A stretch of DNA of 64,000 nucleotides from Streptomyces sp. Je 1-369 (GTDB lineage: Bacteria > Actinomycetota > Actinomycetes > Streptomycetales > Streptomycetaceae). The translations under genes and the position numbers were made by a program. Positions 26,968-35,922 of the stretch are shown here, in pieces (within the stretch, counting starts at the first letter, position 1; each line of letters opens with the position of its first letter). Where the stretch lies: NCBI RefSeq assembly GCF_026810505.1, contig NZ_CP101750.1:4059254-4123253 (forward strand). The letters run 5' to 3'. Below the pieces are notes generated by a model. That model saw only the letters and a program-made list of their open reading frames with translations, was not told the origin of the DNA and did no database searches.

Positions 26968-27729
26968 CTACTTCTTCTTGCCCTGGTTCTTGACCGCCTC
27001 GATCGCCGCCTTCGCGGCCTCCGGGTCGAGGTAGGTGCCGCCCGGGTTCAGGGGCTTGAAGTCGGCGTCCAGCTCGTACGAGAGCGGGATGCCCGTGGGG
27101 ATGTTCAGGCCCGCGATGTCGGCGTCGGAGATGCCGTCCAGGTGCTTGACCAGGGCGCGGAGGCTGTTGCCGTGGGCGGCGACCAGGACCGTCCTGCCCG
27201 TCAGGAGGTCGGGGACGATGCCGTCGAACCAGTACGGGAGCATGCGGACGACGACGTCCTTCAGGCACTCCGTCTGGGGGCGCAGCTCCGGGGGGAGCGT
27301 GGCGTAGCGCGGGTCCGAGAACTGGGAGTACTCCGCGTCGCGGTCGAGCGCCGGCGGCGGGGTGTCGTACGAGCGGCGCCACAGCATGAACTGCTCCTCG
27401 CCGAACTCGGCGAGCGTCTGGGCCTTGTCCTTGCCCTGGAGGGCGCCGTAGTGGCGCTCGTTCAGGCGCCAGCTGCGGTGGACCGGGATCCAGTGGCGGT
27501 CAGCCGATTCGAGGGCGAGCTGGGCGGTGCGGATAGCTCGCTTCTGGAGCGACGTGTGGACCACGTCGGGGAGCAGGCCGGCGTCCTTGAGCAGCTCACC
27601 GCCGCGGACCGCCTCCTTCTCGCCCTTCTCGTTGAGGTTGACGTCCACCCAGCCGGTGAACAGGTTCTTCGCGTTCCATTCGCTCTCGCCGTGGCGGAGG
27701 AGGATCAGCTTGTACGGTGCGTCGGCCAT
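26968..27729 (-). CDS. gpmA: 2,3-bisphosphoglycerate-dependent phosphoglycerate mutase
   Basis: A 253-residue glycolytic/gluconeogenic mutase interconverting 3- and 2-phosphoglycerate. The catalytic histidine is in [12 protein letters not shown] near residue 13, ETLAF-type acid appears as ERHYGALQG, and the second histidine in [17 protein letters not shown]. The Lys-rich tail KNQGKKK is normal for the actinobacterial enzyme. TACGCT lies 7 nt upstream of the ATG and AGAGG could also serve as a ribosome site. Monocistronic. Confidence 0.96.
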   Translation of the reverse strand: MADAPYKLILLRHGESEWNAKNLFTGWVDVNLNEKGEKEAVRGGELLKDAGLLPDVVHTSLQKRAIRTAQLALESADRHWIPVHRSWRLNERHYGALQGKDKAQTLAEFGEEQFMLWRRSYDTPPPALDRDAEYSQFSDPRYATLPPELRPQTECLKDVVVRMLPYWFDGIVPDLLTGRTVLVAAHGNSLRALVKHLDGISDADIAGLNIPTGIPLSYELDADFKPLNPGGTYLDPEAAKAAIEAVKNQGKKK

Positions 27730-27957
27730 GCCTCTGAGCGTAATCGAACCCCAGGGCGCCCCGCGCGCGCGGACGAGGGGTGGGATGGAGGGGCCGGGCG
27801 GGGAGGTGGGGGTGGCCGTGCCGTGCTGGTCGGGACGGGACGGGACAGTTGACGGGGGTTGTCAATTGAGTGGCGGGGTCGGGTGAGCGGCTCGTAATTT
27901 GTGCGTGCCGCCAGAGCCACTTACGCCTCTGCCGCTTGCACCTCCGGGGGGACTTCC

Positions 27958-29313
27958 ATGCCGTACGCCACCAAAGGACGAATGAGACGCGCCGTCAGCG
28001 AGAGCGTCTCCGGGCTGCCCCGCGCCTTCTGGTGGCTGTGGATCAGCACCCTGGTCAACCGGCTCGGCGCCTTCGTCGCCACCTTCATGGCGCTGTATCT
28101 GACCCTTGAGCGCGGCTACTCCGCCTCGTACGCCGGGCTCGTCGCCGCCCTGCACGGGCTCGGCGGCGTCGTGTCCTCGCTCGGTGCGGGCGTGATGACC
28201 GACCGGCTCGGGCGGCGGCCCACGCTGCTGATCGCGCAGGCCTCCACGGCCGTGTCGGTGGCCGTTCTCGGGTTCATGGAGCACCCCGTCGCCATCGCGG
28301 GCGTCGCCTTCCTCGTCGGCATGGCGAGCAACGCGTCCCGGCCCGCCGTGCAGGCGATGATGGCGGACATCGTGCGCCCGGAGGACCGGGTGCGCGCCTT
28401 CTCCTTGAACTATTGGGCCATCAATCTCGGGTTCGCGATCTCGTCCGCGGGTGCCGGGTTCATCGCCTCTTACAGCTATCGGGCCGGGTTCCTGATCGAG
28501 GCCGCCATGACGATGGTCTGCGCCATCGTCGTCTTCGCCAAGCTTCCGGAGTCGCGGCCCGTGCGGACGGAGGTGGAGAAGGCCGCCGAGCCGGTGGTGG
28601 GGCTCGGGACCGTGCTGCGGGACGGGCGGTTCATGGGTGTGGTCGGGCTGAGCTTTGTCGTCGCGCTGATCTTCCAGCAGGGGTCCGTGGGGCTGCCCGT
28701 CGCGATGGGCGAGGCGGGGTTCACGCCCGCCGACTACGGGCTCGCCATCGCCGTGAACGGCGTGCTCATCGTCGTCATGCAGATCCCCGTCACCCGCTAC
28801 ATCGAGCACCGCGATCCGCGCCGGCTGCTCGTGATCTCCTCGGTCGTCGCCGGGTACGGCTTCGGGCTCACCGCGTTCGCCGGGTCGCTCGGCGTCTTCG
28901 CCCTGACGGTGTGCGTGTGGACGCTCGCCGAGATCGTCAACGCGCCGACCCAGACGGGTCTTGTCGTCCGCCTGTCCCCTGTTCATGGACGCGGGCGGTA
29001 CCAGGGCATGTACACGATGTCCTGGTCCGTGGCCGCGCTGGTCGCTCCCCTGATGTCCGGCTTCATGATCGACCGGTTCGGTGCGGAGTGGCTGTGGGGC
29101 ACGTGTGCGGTGCTCGGGACGGGGGCCGCGCTGGGGTACTGGGGGCTGATGCGGGGGCTGCCCGAGGAGGGGGCGGGGGCGGAGACCCCCGGGGAGGTCG
29201 CTCCGGGTGGGGTGGCCCCGGGCGTCGCGGATGCTCCCGGTGCCGTCGAGGTCACTGTCGCGGCAGAAGCCGTCGCGCCTCGTGCAGATTCCGTGGCCGC
29301 ACCGCGCACGTAG
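27958..29313 (+). CDS. MFS transporter
   Basis: A 451-residue major facilitator with about twelve membrane helices, probably a proton-driven exporter. The family motif A appears as GAGVMTDRLGRRPTLL between helices 2 and 3 and again near YIEHRDPRRLLV. ATG 27958 was chosen for GGGGGA just upstream and the basic start MPYATKGRMRR before the first helix. The C-terminal ~50 residues are a Gly/Ala/Val/Pro-rich cytoplasmic tail. The substrate is unknown; the gene stands alone. Confidence 0.88.
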   Translation: MPYATKGRMRRAVSESVSGLPRAFWWLWISTLVNRLGAFVATFMALYLTLERGYSASYAGLVAALHGLGGVVSSLGAGVMTDRLGRRPTLLIAQASTAVSVAVLGFMEHPVAIAGVAFLVGMASNASRPAVQAMMADIVRPEDRVRAFSLNYWAINLGFAISSAGAGFIASYSYRAGFLIEAAMTMVCAIVVFAKLPESRPVRTEVEKAAEPVVGLGTVLRDGRFMGVVGLSFVVALIFQQGSVGLPVAMGEAGFTPADYGLAIAVNGVLIVVMQIPVTRYIEHRDPRRLLVISSVVAGYGFGLTAFAGSLGVFALTVCVWTLAEIVNAPTQTGLVVRLSPVHGRGRYQGMYTMSWSVAALVAPLMSGFMIDRFGAEWLWGTCAVLGTGAALGYWGLMRGLPEEGAGAETPGEVAPGGVAPGVADAPGAVEVTVAAEAVAPRADSVAAPRT

Positions 29314-29378
29314 TGCCCCGCGCGCCCCGAGGTTGTCACCGGTCCCGGCCTGCGCGCGCTCGCCGGGATCGTCGGCCC

Positions 29379-29437
29379 GGACGCGTAGAGAATCGGACGC
29401 ATAGAGAACCGGACGCGTAGAGAATCGGACGCGCAGG
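29379..29437. repeat. 16-bp tandem repeat between convergent genes
   Basis: GGACGCGTAGAGAATC, then GGACGCATAGAGAACC, then the first form again, and a partial fourth copy: 3.6 units in all. It lies between the MFS transporter and the YbjN gene, which converge. Confidence 0.8.
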
Positions 29438-29454
29438 GGAAGCGTCGGGGCAGG

Positions 29455-29973
29455 TCAGCTCGGCTGAGTCAGATGCTTGAACGCTTCGAGGTTCCGCGTG
29501 GACTCGCCGCGGGAGACCCGCCACTCGTACTCCTTGCGGATCGCCGACGCGAAGCCCAGCTCCAGGAGCGTGTTGAAGGAGTCGTCCGAGGCGGAGAGGA
29601 CCGAGCCGAGGAGGCGGTCCAGTTCGGCGGGGGTGACCGCGGAGAGCGGCAGCTTGCCCGCGAGGTAGATGTCGCCGAGCGAGTCGATCGCGTAACTGAC
29701 GCCGTAGAGGCGGAGGTTCCGCTCCAGGAGCCAGCGGTGTACCGCCTCATGGTTCTCGTCGGGATGACGGATCACGAAGGCGTTCAGGGAGAGCGCGTGG
29801 TTGCCGACCCGCAGCGAGAGCGTCGTGGAGAGCTTCCGGGTGCCGGGCAGCTTCACGACGTACGAACCGGGCTCGGGGGACTCCCATTCGAGCTCGGCGT
29901 CGTTCAGCGTTCCTTCGATGACCGACGCGGTGTCCGTAGTCGTGGCCCTCGCCTGTTCAGCCCGCTCAACCAT
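29455..29973 (-). CDS. YbjN-domain protein
   Basis: A 172-residue actinobacterial YbjN-family protein, fold related to type III secretion chaperones, role unclear. Typical segments are [41 protein letters not shown] and the C-terminal [26 protein letters not shown] 29973 overlaps the end of mshA by 8 nt, so it is co-translated with it; a YbjN gene next to mshA is common in Streptomyces. An open frame upstream of this ATG lies within mshA and is not coding. Confidence 0.85.
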   Translation of the reverse strand: MVERAEQARATTTDTASVIEGTLNDAELEWESPEPGSYVVKLPGTRKLSTTLSLRVGNHALSLNAFVIRHPDENHEAVHRWLLERNLRLYGVSYAIDSLGDIYLAGKLPLSAVTPAELDRLLGSVLSASDDSFNTLLELGFASAIRKEYEWRVSRGESTRNLEAFKHLTQPS

Positions 29974-31321
29974 GGTGCGAGCGTACGTGACGGCGCGACG
30001 TGCGGAAGTCGTGCATCGCCGCGGTGTAGACGTCCGCCGTCGCGGACGCCGCCGTGTCCCAGCCGAAGGACTGCGCGTGCGCGGTGGCAGCCGCGCCCAT
30101 ACGGTCCACAAGTTGGGGACGGTCGGCGAAATCGCGGAGCACGCGCGCGTAGAGGGCCGGTTCGTGGCCGGGGACGAGGAATCCGCTGACCTCGTCGCGT
30201 ACGGCGACGGGCAGCCCGCCCACCGCGGCCGCGAGGACCGGTGTGCCCGCGGCCTGCGCCTCGATGGCGACGAGACCGAAGGACTCGCTGTAGGAGGGCA
30301 TCACCAGGACCGAGGCCGCCCTGAACCAGTCCGCCAACTGCTCCTGCCCGACGGGCGGCTGGAAGCGGACGACGTCCGCGATCCCCAGCTTCGCCGCCAG
30401 CTTCTGCAGCCCCTCGGGCTTCGCGAGGCCGCTGCCGCTCGGGCCGCCGACTATGGGGACGACGATGTTCGAGCGCAGCGCCGGACGCTCGTCCAGCAGG
30501 ACGGCGACGGCGCGCAGCAGCAGGTCGGGGGCCTTGAGGGGCTGGATGCGGCCCGCGAAGAGCGGTACGAGGGCGTTCTGCGGCAGGCCCAGGCGGTGCC
30601 GGGCGGCGGCGCGTCCGTCGGCGGGGCGGAACCGTTCGAGGTTGACGCCGGGGTGGACGACGGCGACCTTGCCGGGCTCGGCCTCGTAGTGGCGTACGAG
30701 CTCGTCGGCCTCTTCGGAGGTGTTGGCGATGAGGCGGTCGGCGGCCCGGACGACCTGCGTCTCGCCGATGACGCGGGCGGCGGGCTCGGGGGTGTCACCG
30801 GCGGCCAGTGCCGCGTTCTTGACCTTCGCCATGGTGTGCATGGCGTGGACGAGGGGGACGCCCCAGCGTTCGGCGGCGAGCCAGCCGACGTGGCCGGAGA
30901 GCCAGTAGTGGGAGTGGACCAGGTCGTAGTAGCCGGGCCGGTGGCCCGCCCAGGCCTGCATGACGCCGTGCGTGAAGGCGCAGAGCTGGGCAGGCAGCTC
31001 TTCCTTGGCGAGTCCTTCGTAGGGGCCCGCGTCGACGTGGCGCACGAGGACGCCGGGCGCGAGTTCCACGGTGGGCTGGAGCCCTCCGGTGGTGGCGCGC
31101 GTGAAGATCTCGATCTCGATGTTGATCGCGGCGAGGCGTTTGGCGAGCTCCACGATGTAGACGTTCATGCCGCCCGCGTCGCCCGTACCGGGCTGGTGCA
31201 GGGGTGAGGTGTGCACGCTCAGCATCGCCACGCGGCGCGGCCGCCGCTGGGAGCCGGGCATACGGAGTCTTGGGGGTGCCGCCTGGGAGCGACGCCCGAG
31301 CCTGGACACGTACTGGCTCAC
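29966..31321 (-). CDS. mshA: D-inositol-3-phosphate glycosyltransferase MshA
   Basis: A 451-residue GT4 glycosyltransferase, the first step of mycothiol synthesis, moving GlcNAc from UDP-GlcNAc to inositol 3-phosphate. The N-terminal GT-B half has [31 protein letters not shown], the acceptor region [17 protein letters not shown], and the C-terminal half [17 protein letters not shown] and [25 protein letters not shown] with the E-x7-E motif. GTG 31321 is set by GGAGG 8 nt upstream; upstream residues in the open frame are not homologous. A candidate sigma-R promoter lies about 100 bp upstream. Confidence 0.94.
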   Translation of the reverse strand: MSQYVSRLGRRSQAAPPRLRMPGSQRRPRRVAMLSVHTSPLHQPGTGDAGGMNVYIVELAKRLAAINIEIEIFTRATTGGLQPTVELAPGVLVRHVDAGPYEGLAKEELPAQLCAFTHGVMQAWAGHRPGYYDLVHSHYWLSGHVGWLAAERWGVPLVHAMHTMAKVKNAALAAGDTPEPAARVIGETQVVRAADRLIANTSEEADELVRHYEAEPGKVAVVHPGVNLERFRPADGRAAARHRLGLPQNALVPLFAGRIQPLKAPDLLLRAVAVLLDERPALRSNIVVPIVGGPSGSGLAKPEGLQKLAAKLGIADVVRFQPPVGQEQLADWFRAASVLVMPSYSESFGLVAIEAQAAGTPVLAAAVGGLPVAVRDEVSGFLVPGHEPALYARVLRDFADRPQLVDRMGAAATAHAQSFGWDTAASATADVYTAAMHDFRTSRRHVRSHHG

Positions 31322-31343
31322 GTGACGGTCCTCCTTGCGTACG

Positions 31344-31385
31344 TGCATGGCTACGGGCACAGGTCTTGCATGGCTACGGGCACAG
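31344..31385. repeat. 19-bp direct repeat, 23-bp period
   Basis: TGCATGGCTACGGGCACAG occurs exactly at 31344-31362 and 31367-31385, inside the leader region of mshA. It could be a regulatory direct repeat or slippage product. Confidence 0.7.
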
Positions 31386-31418
31386 CTTTGGGGAGGGCGT
31401 ACGTTCCTCCAGAGGGAG

Positions 31419-31445
31419 AACACCGGAGCCCGCTGCTCCATTTCC
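31419..31445 (-). promoter_or_regulatory. candidate sigma-R promoter of mshA
   Basis: Read on the minus strand: GGAAA, 19 nt, GTT, close to the sigma-R consensus GGAAT-N18/19-GTT. In S. coelicolor mshA is a known member of the thiol-stress regulon of sigma-R, so the placement is sensible. One mismatch is present in the -35. Confidence 0.5.
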
Positions 31446-31513
31446 GACCTGTCCGTTTTTACCAAAGCATTACGTAGCGTTCCTCGCCCGCCATCGCCGC
31501 ATACCCTTCTCCC

Positions 31514-32350
31514 ATGGCCCCACGCACCTCCTCCCGCCCCGTGGGAACGGTGACGCGCGGGACCACGAACCCGAACCGGCTGCGCCGCATGGACCGCTGG
31601 ATCGCGGCCGTCCACGGCGCCGCGCTGCGCCGCTCCGCGGACCCCGTCGCCGTCGACCTCGGATACGGCGCCTCTCCCTGGACGGCCGTCGAGCTGCTGC
31701 TGCGGCTGCGTACCGTCGCTCCACGCGCGCGTGTCGTCGGCATCGAGATCGACCCGGCGCGGGTCGCGGCCGCCGCGCCCTACGCGCGCGAGGGGCTCAC
31801 CTTCCGGCACGGCGGGTTCGAGGTCCCGCTGCCGGGGCCGGGCGGTGCCGGCGGGGGTCCGCAGGCTTACGGCACGGGGCCGGACCTGATCCGGGCCGCC
31901 AACGTCCTTCGACAGTACGACGAGGAGCAGGTCGCCGCCGTCTGGGAGCGGCTGTGCGCCCGCCTCTCCCCCGGCGGGCTGCTGGTCGAGGGCACCTGCG
32001 ACGAGATCGGGCGTCGGCACGTGTGGGTCGCGCTCGGGCCCGAGGGTCCACGCACGGTGACCTTCGCGACGCGGCTCGGTTCCCTGGAGCAGCCGTCCGA
32101 CCTCGCCGAGCGGCTGCCGAAGGCGCTGATCCACCGGAACGTGCCGGGCGAGCCGGTCCACGCGTTCCTGCGCGACTTCGACCGGGCCTGGGCGGCGGCG
32201 GCGCCCTACGCGTCGTACGGGGCGCGGCAGCGGTGGATCCGGGCGGTGCGGGAGCTGACCGCCGACTGGCCCGTTCTTGACGGCACGTCACGGTGGCGGC
32301 AGGGCGAAGTGACGGTGCGGTGGGAGGCGTTGGCGCCCCGGCCGGGGTGA
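31514..32350 (+). CDS. class I SAM-dependent methyltransferase
   Basis: A 278-residue protein with a Rossmann-type SAM fold: motif [17 protein letters not shown] around residue 48, acidic motif [16 protein letters not shown], and a post-core FRHGGFEVP. The central [25 protein letters not shown] is conserved in actinobacterial relatives. A Gly/Pro-rich insertion ([10 protein letters not shown]) sits between motifs. TACCCT exactly 6 nt before the ATG suggests a leaderless mRNA. Substrate unknown; divergent from mshA. Confidence 0.82.
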   Translation: MAPRTSSRPVGTVTRGTTNPNRLRRMDRWIAAVHGAALRRSADPVAVDLGYGASPWTAVELLLRLRTVAPRARVVGIEIDPARVAAAAPYAREGLTFRHGGFEVPLPGPGGAGGGPQAYGTGPDLIRAANVLRQYDEEQVAAVWERLCARLSPGGLLVEGTCDEIGRRHVWVALGPEGPRTVTFATRLGSLEQPSDLAERLPKALIHRNVPGEPVHAFLRDFDRAWAAAAPYASYGARQRWIRAVRELTADWPVLDGTSRWRQGEVTVRWEALAPRPG

Positions 32351-32597
32351 CCTCGGGCCTTTTCGAGCCTGGCCGTCGGGGTGAACCCCCCAGGCCGCTC
32401 CGGGGCTACCCGGACGCGACCCGGAGATGTTCCGGTGAACGCGGCGGGCGGGAACGAACGCCGCGTGCGGTACGTCACATGGGGCGTATGGGGGTTGGAG
32501 TTGCTGTCGGACTCTGTCGTATCGAGCGCTGACATGGCACTATCCCGATGTCGACCGGAAGTTACTGACGGTAAATCAGCTTTGGGGGTGGCGGGGC

Positions 32598-33680
32598 TTG
32601 ACTGGGAAGCGATACCCGACGGTGGCGGCCGTGGCACTGGTCTGCGCGGCGACGGTGCTGGCCGCACCGGGGACGGCCTTTGCGAACCCGAGCCCGACAC
32701 CCGGCACGAGTCCGACGCCCCGCACGAGCCCGATACCTCGCACGGACACATCCCTCGAACAGGTCCGCGAGGAGATCGACGAGCTCTATCACGACGCGGG
32801 CGTGGCCACGGATGCGTACAACGCGGCCGAGGAGAAGGCCGAGAAACAGTCCGAGCAGATCGTGGAGCTGGCCAAGGACATCGCCAAGGGCCAGGCGAAA
32901 CTCAAGAAGCTGAAGGCCCGCGCGGGCGCCGCGGCCCGCGCGCAGTACCGCGGCGGTGGCATGCCCTCCGAGGCCAAGCTGATGCTCAGCGACGACCCGG
33001 GCCAGTTCCTGGACGGCGCGAGGCGCATGCGACAGGGCGAGAAGGCCACCAAGGGCATGCTGACCGAGCTGGAGAGAACCCAGGACGACCTGCGGATCTA
33101 CGCGAAGGACGCGACCGCCCGCTGGACGAAGCTGGAAGCCAACCGCAAGTCGAAGGCCGCCGCGAAGAAGAAGATCAAGAGGAAGATCGCGGCCGCCGAG
33201 AAGATCGAGTCGACGCTGGAGAAGAAGGAGCAGGAGCGGCTGCGCAAGCTGGAGGAGGCGGCCGCCCGCAAGAAGCAGTCGGCGTGGGTGAGTTCGGGTG
33301 TCCTGAAGGACATCGACGGCAAGTCGTCGGCCCGGGGCAAGAAGGCCGTCGAGTTCGCCACCGCCCAGATCGGCAAGCCGTACGTGTGGGGCGCCGAAGG
33401 CCCGGGGTCGTACGACTGCTCGGGGCTCACCTCCCAGGCGTGGGCCGCCGCGGGGCGGGGCATTCCGCGGACGTCGCAGGAGCAGTGGAAGCAGCTGCCG
33501 CGCGTCGACGTCAAGAACATGCGCCCCGGTGACCTGATCATCTACCACTCGGACGCGAGCCACGTCGGCATGTATCTGGGCGACGGCGCGATCGTGCACG
33601 CGCCGCGGCCGGGCCGGAACGTGACGATCGCGGGCGCGGGCTCGATGCAGATACTCGGGGTCGTGCGCCCCGACACGTAG
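32598..33680 (+). CDS. secreted NlpC/P60 peptidoglycan endopeptidase
   Basis: A 360-residue exported cell-wall hydrolase. An N-terminal signal peptide ends near AFA (about residue 29); a Pro/Thr/Ser linker follows; residues ~50-235 are a Lys/Glu/Ala-rich coiled coil; the NlpC/P60 domain occupies ~245-360 with catalytic Cys274 in SYDCSGL, His322 in ASHVGMYL and His334 in IVHAPR. It cleaves peptide stems in peptidoglycan, like RipA/RpfB-associated enzymes used in septum separation. The start is TTG 32598, matched to a Lys/Arg n-region. No c-di-AMP riboswitch motif was recognised in the leader. Confidence 0.9.
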   Translation: MTGKRYPTVAAVALVCAATVLAAPGTAFANPSPTPGTSPTPRTSPIPRTDTSLEQVREEIDELYHDAGVATDAYNAAEEKAEKQSEQIVELAKDIAKGQAKLKKLKARAGAAARAQYRGGGMPSEAKLMLSDDPGQFLDGARRMRQGEKATKGMLTELERTQDDLRIYAKDATARWTKLEANRKSKAAAKKKIKRKIAAAEKIESTLEKKEQERLRKLEEAAARKKQSAWVSSGVLKDIDGKSSARGKKAVEFATAQIGKPYVWGAEGPGSYDCSGLTSQAWAAAGRGIPRTSQEQWKQLPRVDVKNMRPGDLIIYHSDASHVGMYLGDGAIVHAPRPGRNVTIAGAGSMQILGVVRPDT

Positions 33681-34018
33681 CCGGGCTCGCCACACCCTCT
33701 CCCCAGCCACGCCCCCTTCCCTTCCCTTCCCTTCCCTTCCCTTTCCTTCTCGCCCCTCCCCTCCCCTCCCCTCCCCTCGCCGAGCAGGGCTATGTGACCC
33801 AGGGCACGCCGCGGCGGCTCGCTCAACCCTCACGGCGTGATGTTCGTCATCTCCCGAGGGACCGTGCCGTGCCCAATTGCGTTCCTGGATGCGGCATATG
33901 ACGGTGGCTGTTTGCCGCGCGGCATTCCAATGGAGGCGCGGCTACCGCTATGGTCCCCGTCGGTGCTGCGTCGACCTGCGCGGCACCATGCCCTCGGGGG
34001 GAGGGAAGGAACCAGACG
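33681..34018. other. 338-bp intergenic region with polypyrimidine tract
   Basis: No gene seen. The left third is a long polypyrimidine tract (listed separately). The right part holds TATGGT near 33953 as a possible -10 box for the phosphatase gene and a ribosome site GGAAGGA just before it. Confidence 0.6.
33712..33779. repeat. polypyrimidine (CCCTT)n(CCCCT)n tract
   Basis: About 68 bp with almost no purine on the + strand: first five-base CCCTT units, then CCCCT units. The complementary strand has runs of three to four G every five bases, able to fold as a G-quadruplex or to form triplex DNA. It follows the NlpC/P60 gene directly, where it may aid transcription termination. Confidence 0.85.
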
Positions 34019-35443
34019 ATGCCCGTACCCATACCGCGGCAGAGAGCGATACCGGCCGCGGAAGGCGGTCAGGCTCATGCGGCGCCCCCGCACGACACGA
34101 CGGCGCCGACCCACCAAGGCCCCCGCACCAACGGCCACAGCAGCGCCATGGACACCGACGCCATCACCGGCACCGGCACCGGCACCGGCAGCAACGGCAC
34201 CAGCGGCCACGGCACCAGCGGCAACGGCTCCGGCCTCACCCTGCTGGTGATCGAGGACGACCCCGCGGGCTCGCTCAGCGTTCCCGAGCTCCTCGACTCC
34301 GCGGGCAAGCCCATCCGTATCCGCACCGCCCGCAACCTCACCGAGGCCGAGCGGCTGCTCACGGACGACGTGCACTGCATCCTGCTCGACCTCGCCCTGC
34401 CGGCCCCCGGCACCAGCGCTGGCACCGGCACCGGCACCGGCACCGGCACCGACGAGGACGAGGACGAGCTCGTCGCGCTCAAGCACGTGCTGCGCCTCGC
34501 GCCCCGGCACGCCGTCCTCGCGCTCACCGCGAACGACGACTCCGAGCGCGGCGCCGAGGCCGTGCGCGTCGGCGCGCAGGACTACCTGTTCCGGGACGAG
34601 CTGGACGGCAGGCTCCTGAGCCGCGCCATCCGGTACGCGGTCGAGCGCAAGCGCGCCGACGCCGCCCAGCGCCAGCTGACCGAGTCGCGGCTGCGCGCGC
34701 AGGAGAACGCCCGCCTGGAGCGCGGTCTGCTGCCGACCCCGCTCCTGGAGGGCTCACCGCTGCGCTTCGCCGCCCGCTACCGTCCCGGCCGCTCCCGCGC
34801 GCTGCTCGGCGGCGACTTCTACGACACCGTGCGCACGCCCGACGGCGCCGTGCACGTCATGATCGGCGACGTCTGCGGACACGGCCCCGACGAGGCGGCA
34901 CTCGGCGTGGAGCTGCGCATAGCCTGGCGCGCGCTGACCTTCGCGGGCCTGTGCGGCGACGAGCTGCTCTCCACGCTCCAGAAGGTCCTGGAGCACGAGC
35001 GCGCGGACGACGAGATCTTCGCGACCCTCTGCACGGTCGACATCGCCCCGGACGGCCGCAGGGCCGGTCTCTGCCTCGCCGGGCACCCGGCGCCGCTGAT
35101 CGCACGCGAGGGACGGCTCGCCGAGCTGCTGCCGTACGAGGACGGGGGCCCCGCCCTGGGCCTCCTGCCGCGCGCCCGCTGGCCGCGCCGCCAGGTGGAG
35201 CTGGGCGGCAAGTGGAGCCTGATGCTCTACACGGACGGCCTGATCGAGGGCCGCATCGGCCAGGGCAACCAGCGCCTGGGCCAGGAGGGCATGGTGGAGA
35301 TGGTCCGCCGCCAGATCGCGGCGGGGTTGCAGGGCGACGAGCTGCTGGAGGCGGCGGTGAACGAGGTCCGCGACCTCAACGGCGGAGACCTGACGGACGA
35401 CGTGGCGATACTGCTCCTGGACCGGGCGCCGGGCGCACGCTGA
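34019..35443 (+). CDS. receiver-SpoIIE (PP2C) phosphatase
   Basis: A 474-residue response regulator fused to a SpoIIE-type serine phosphatase. After a ~70-residue disordered head with a Gly-Thr run, the receiver spans ~72-205 with acidic D80/D81 and phosphoacceptor D124 in ILLDLALP; the usual conserved lysine appears replaced by arginine (YLFRD, R192). A linker helix leads to the phosphatase domain (LLGGDFYDTVRTPDG, MIGDVCGHGPDEAA, DDVAILLL). Such proteins dephosphorylate anti-sigma-factor antagonists. A Gly-Thr and Asp/Glu repeat lies inside the receiver right after D124. The start ATG has GGAAGGA. Confidence 0.88.
   Translation: MPVPIPRQRAIPAAEGGQAHAAPPHDTTAPTHQGPRTNGHSSAMDTDAITGTGTGTGSNGTSGHGTSGNGSGLTLLVIEDDPAGSLSVPELLDSAGKPIRIRTARNLTEAERLLTDDVHCILLDLALPAPGTSAGTGTGTGTGTDEDEDELVALKHVLRLAPRHAVLALTANDDSERGAEAVRVGAQDYLFRDELDGRLLSRAIRYAVERKRADAAQRQLTESRLRAQENARLERGLLPTPLLEGSPLRFAARYRPGRSRALLGGDFYDTVRTPDGAVHVMIGDVCGHGPDEAALGVELRIAWRALTFAGLCGDELLSTLQKVLEHERADDEIFATLCTVDIAPDGRRAGLCLAGHPAPLIAREGRLAELLPYEDGGPALGLLPRARWPRRQVELGGKWSLMLYTDGLIEGRIGQGNQRLGQEGMVEMVRRQIAAGLQGDELLEAAVNEVRDLNGGDLTDDVAILLLDRAPGAR
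34421..34450. repeat. 6-bp coding repeat (GGCACC)5
   Basis: Five perfect copies of GGCACC encode Gly-Thr repeats in the beta3-alpha3 loop of the receiver domain; a similar array at 34165-34190 encodes the Gly-Thr run in the N-terminal head. Confidence 0.85.
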
Positions 35444-35479
35444 GCAGCCGGGCCATGCGCCGGGCCATGCGCCCTACCG

Positions 35480-35827
35480 CTACCGACCGCCGTTGTACGG
35501 CCCGTAAGGCCCGTCGCTGCTGGAGCCGCCGCGGCGGCCGCCGCCCGTGATCTGCCGGATCGCAGGGCGCACGTCGACCATGTACACGATCGTGGCAACG
35601 AGCCCGATGATCGGCAGGAACGACAGGATCGGGAAGAGCAGGTTCACCACGAAGGCGATGCCGAGGATGATCAGCCAGAACGGCTTGGTCTTCTTGTCCG
35701 CCGCGCGATAGGCGTCCTCGCGCCGGATCGCGGCGTCGATGAGCGCGAATCCGCTGAAGACGATCAGGGCCAGCGACAGCAGCCACATGAAGTTCGCGAA
35801 CCCTTGCATCAGCACAACGTCCACCAC
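35480..35827 (-). CDS. DUF2516-family membrane protein
   Basis: A 115-residue (or 109 if ATG 35809 is used) protein with three hydrophobic segments: FMWLLSLALIVFSGFALIDA, FWLIILGIAFVVNLLFPIL and IIGLVATIVYMVDVRPA, then a Gly/Arg/Tyr tail. It fits the actinobacterial DUF2516 family. Function unknown. It lies downstream of the HbhA-like gene on the same strand with 95 bp between them. Confidence 0.82.
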   Translation of the reverse strand: MVDVVLMQGFANFMWLLSLALIVFSGFALIDAAIRREDAYRAADKKTKPFWLIILGIAFVVNLLFPILSFLPIIGLVATIVYMVDVRPAIRQITGGGRRGGSSSDGPYGPYNGGR

Positions 35828-35922
35828 CAGTCTCGGCTCATCGATTACGCGGCCACGGTACCCGCTACCCAGTCAACGGGGCGGACACTCGGTGAGTGCC
35901 CGCCCCGGCGCTTGGCTTGTCC

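Noticed and set aside
29966..32161. A long N-terminal extension of mshA (731 codons)
   Set aside because: The extension covers the divergent methyltransferase gene and has no homology; a strong GGAGG sets the GTG start at 31321.
32351..32597. A c-di-AMP (ydaO-type) riboswitch before the NlpC/P60 gene
   Set aside because: Such switches precede some streptomycete wall hydrolases, but I could not find the conserved core sequence in this leader.
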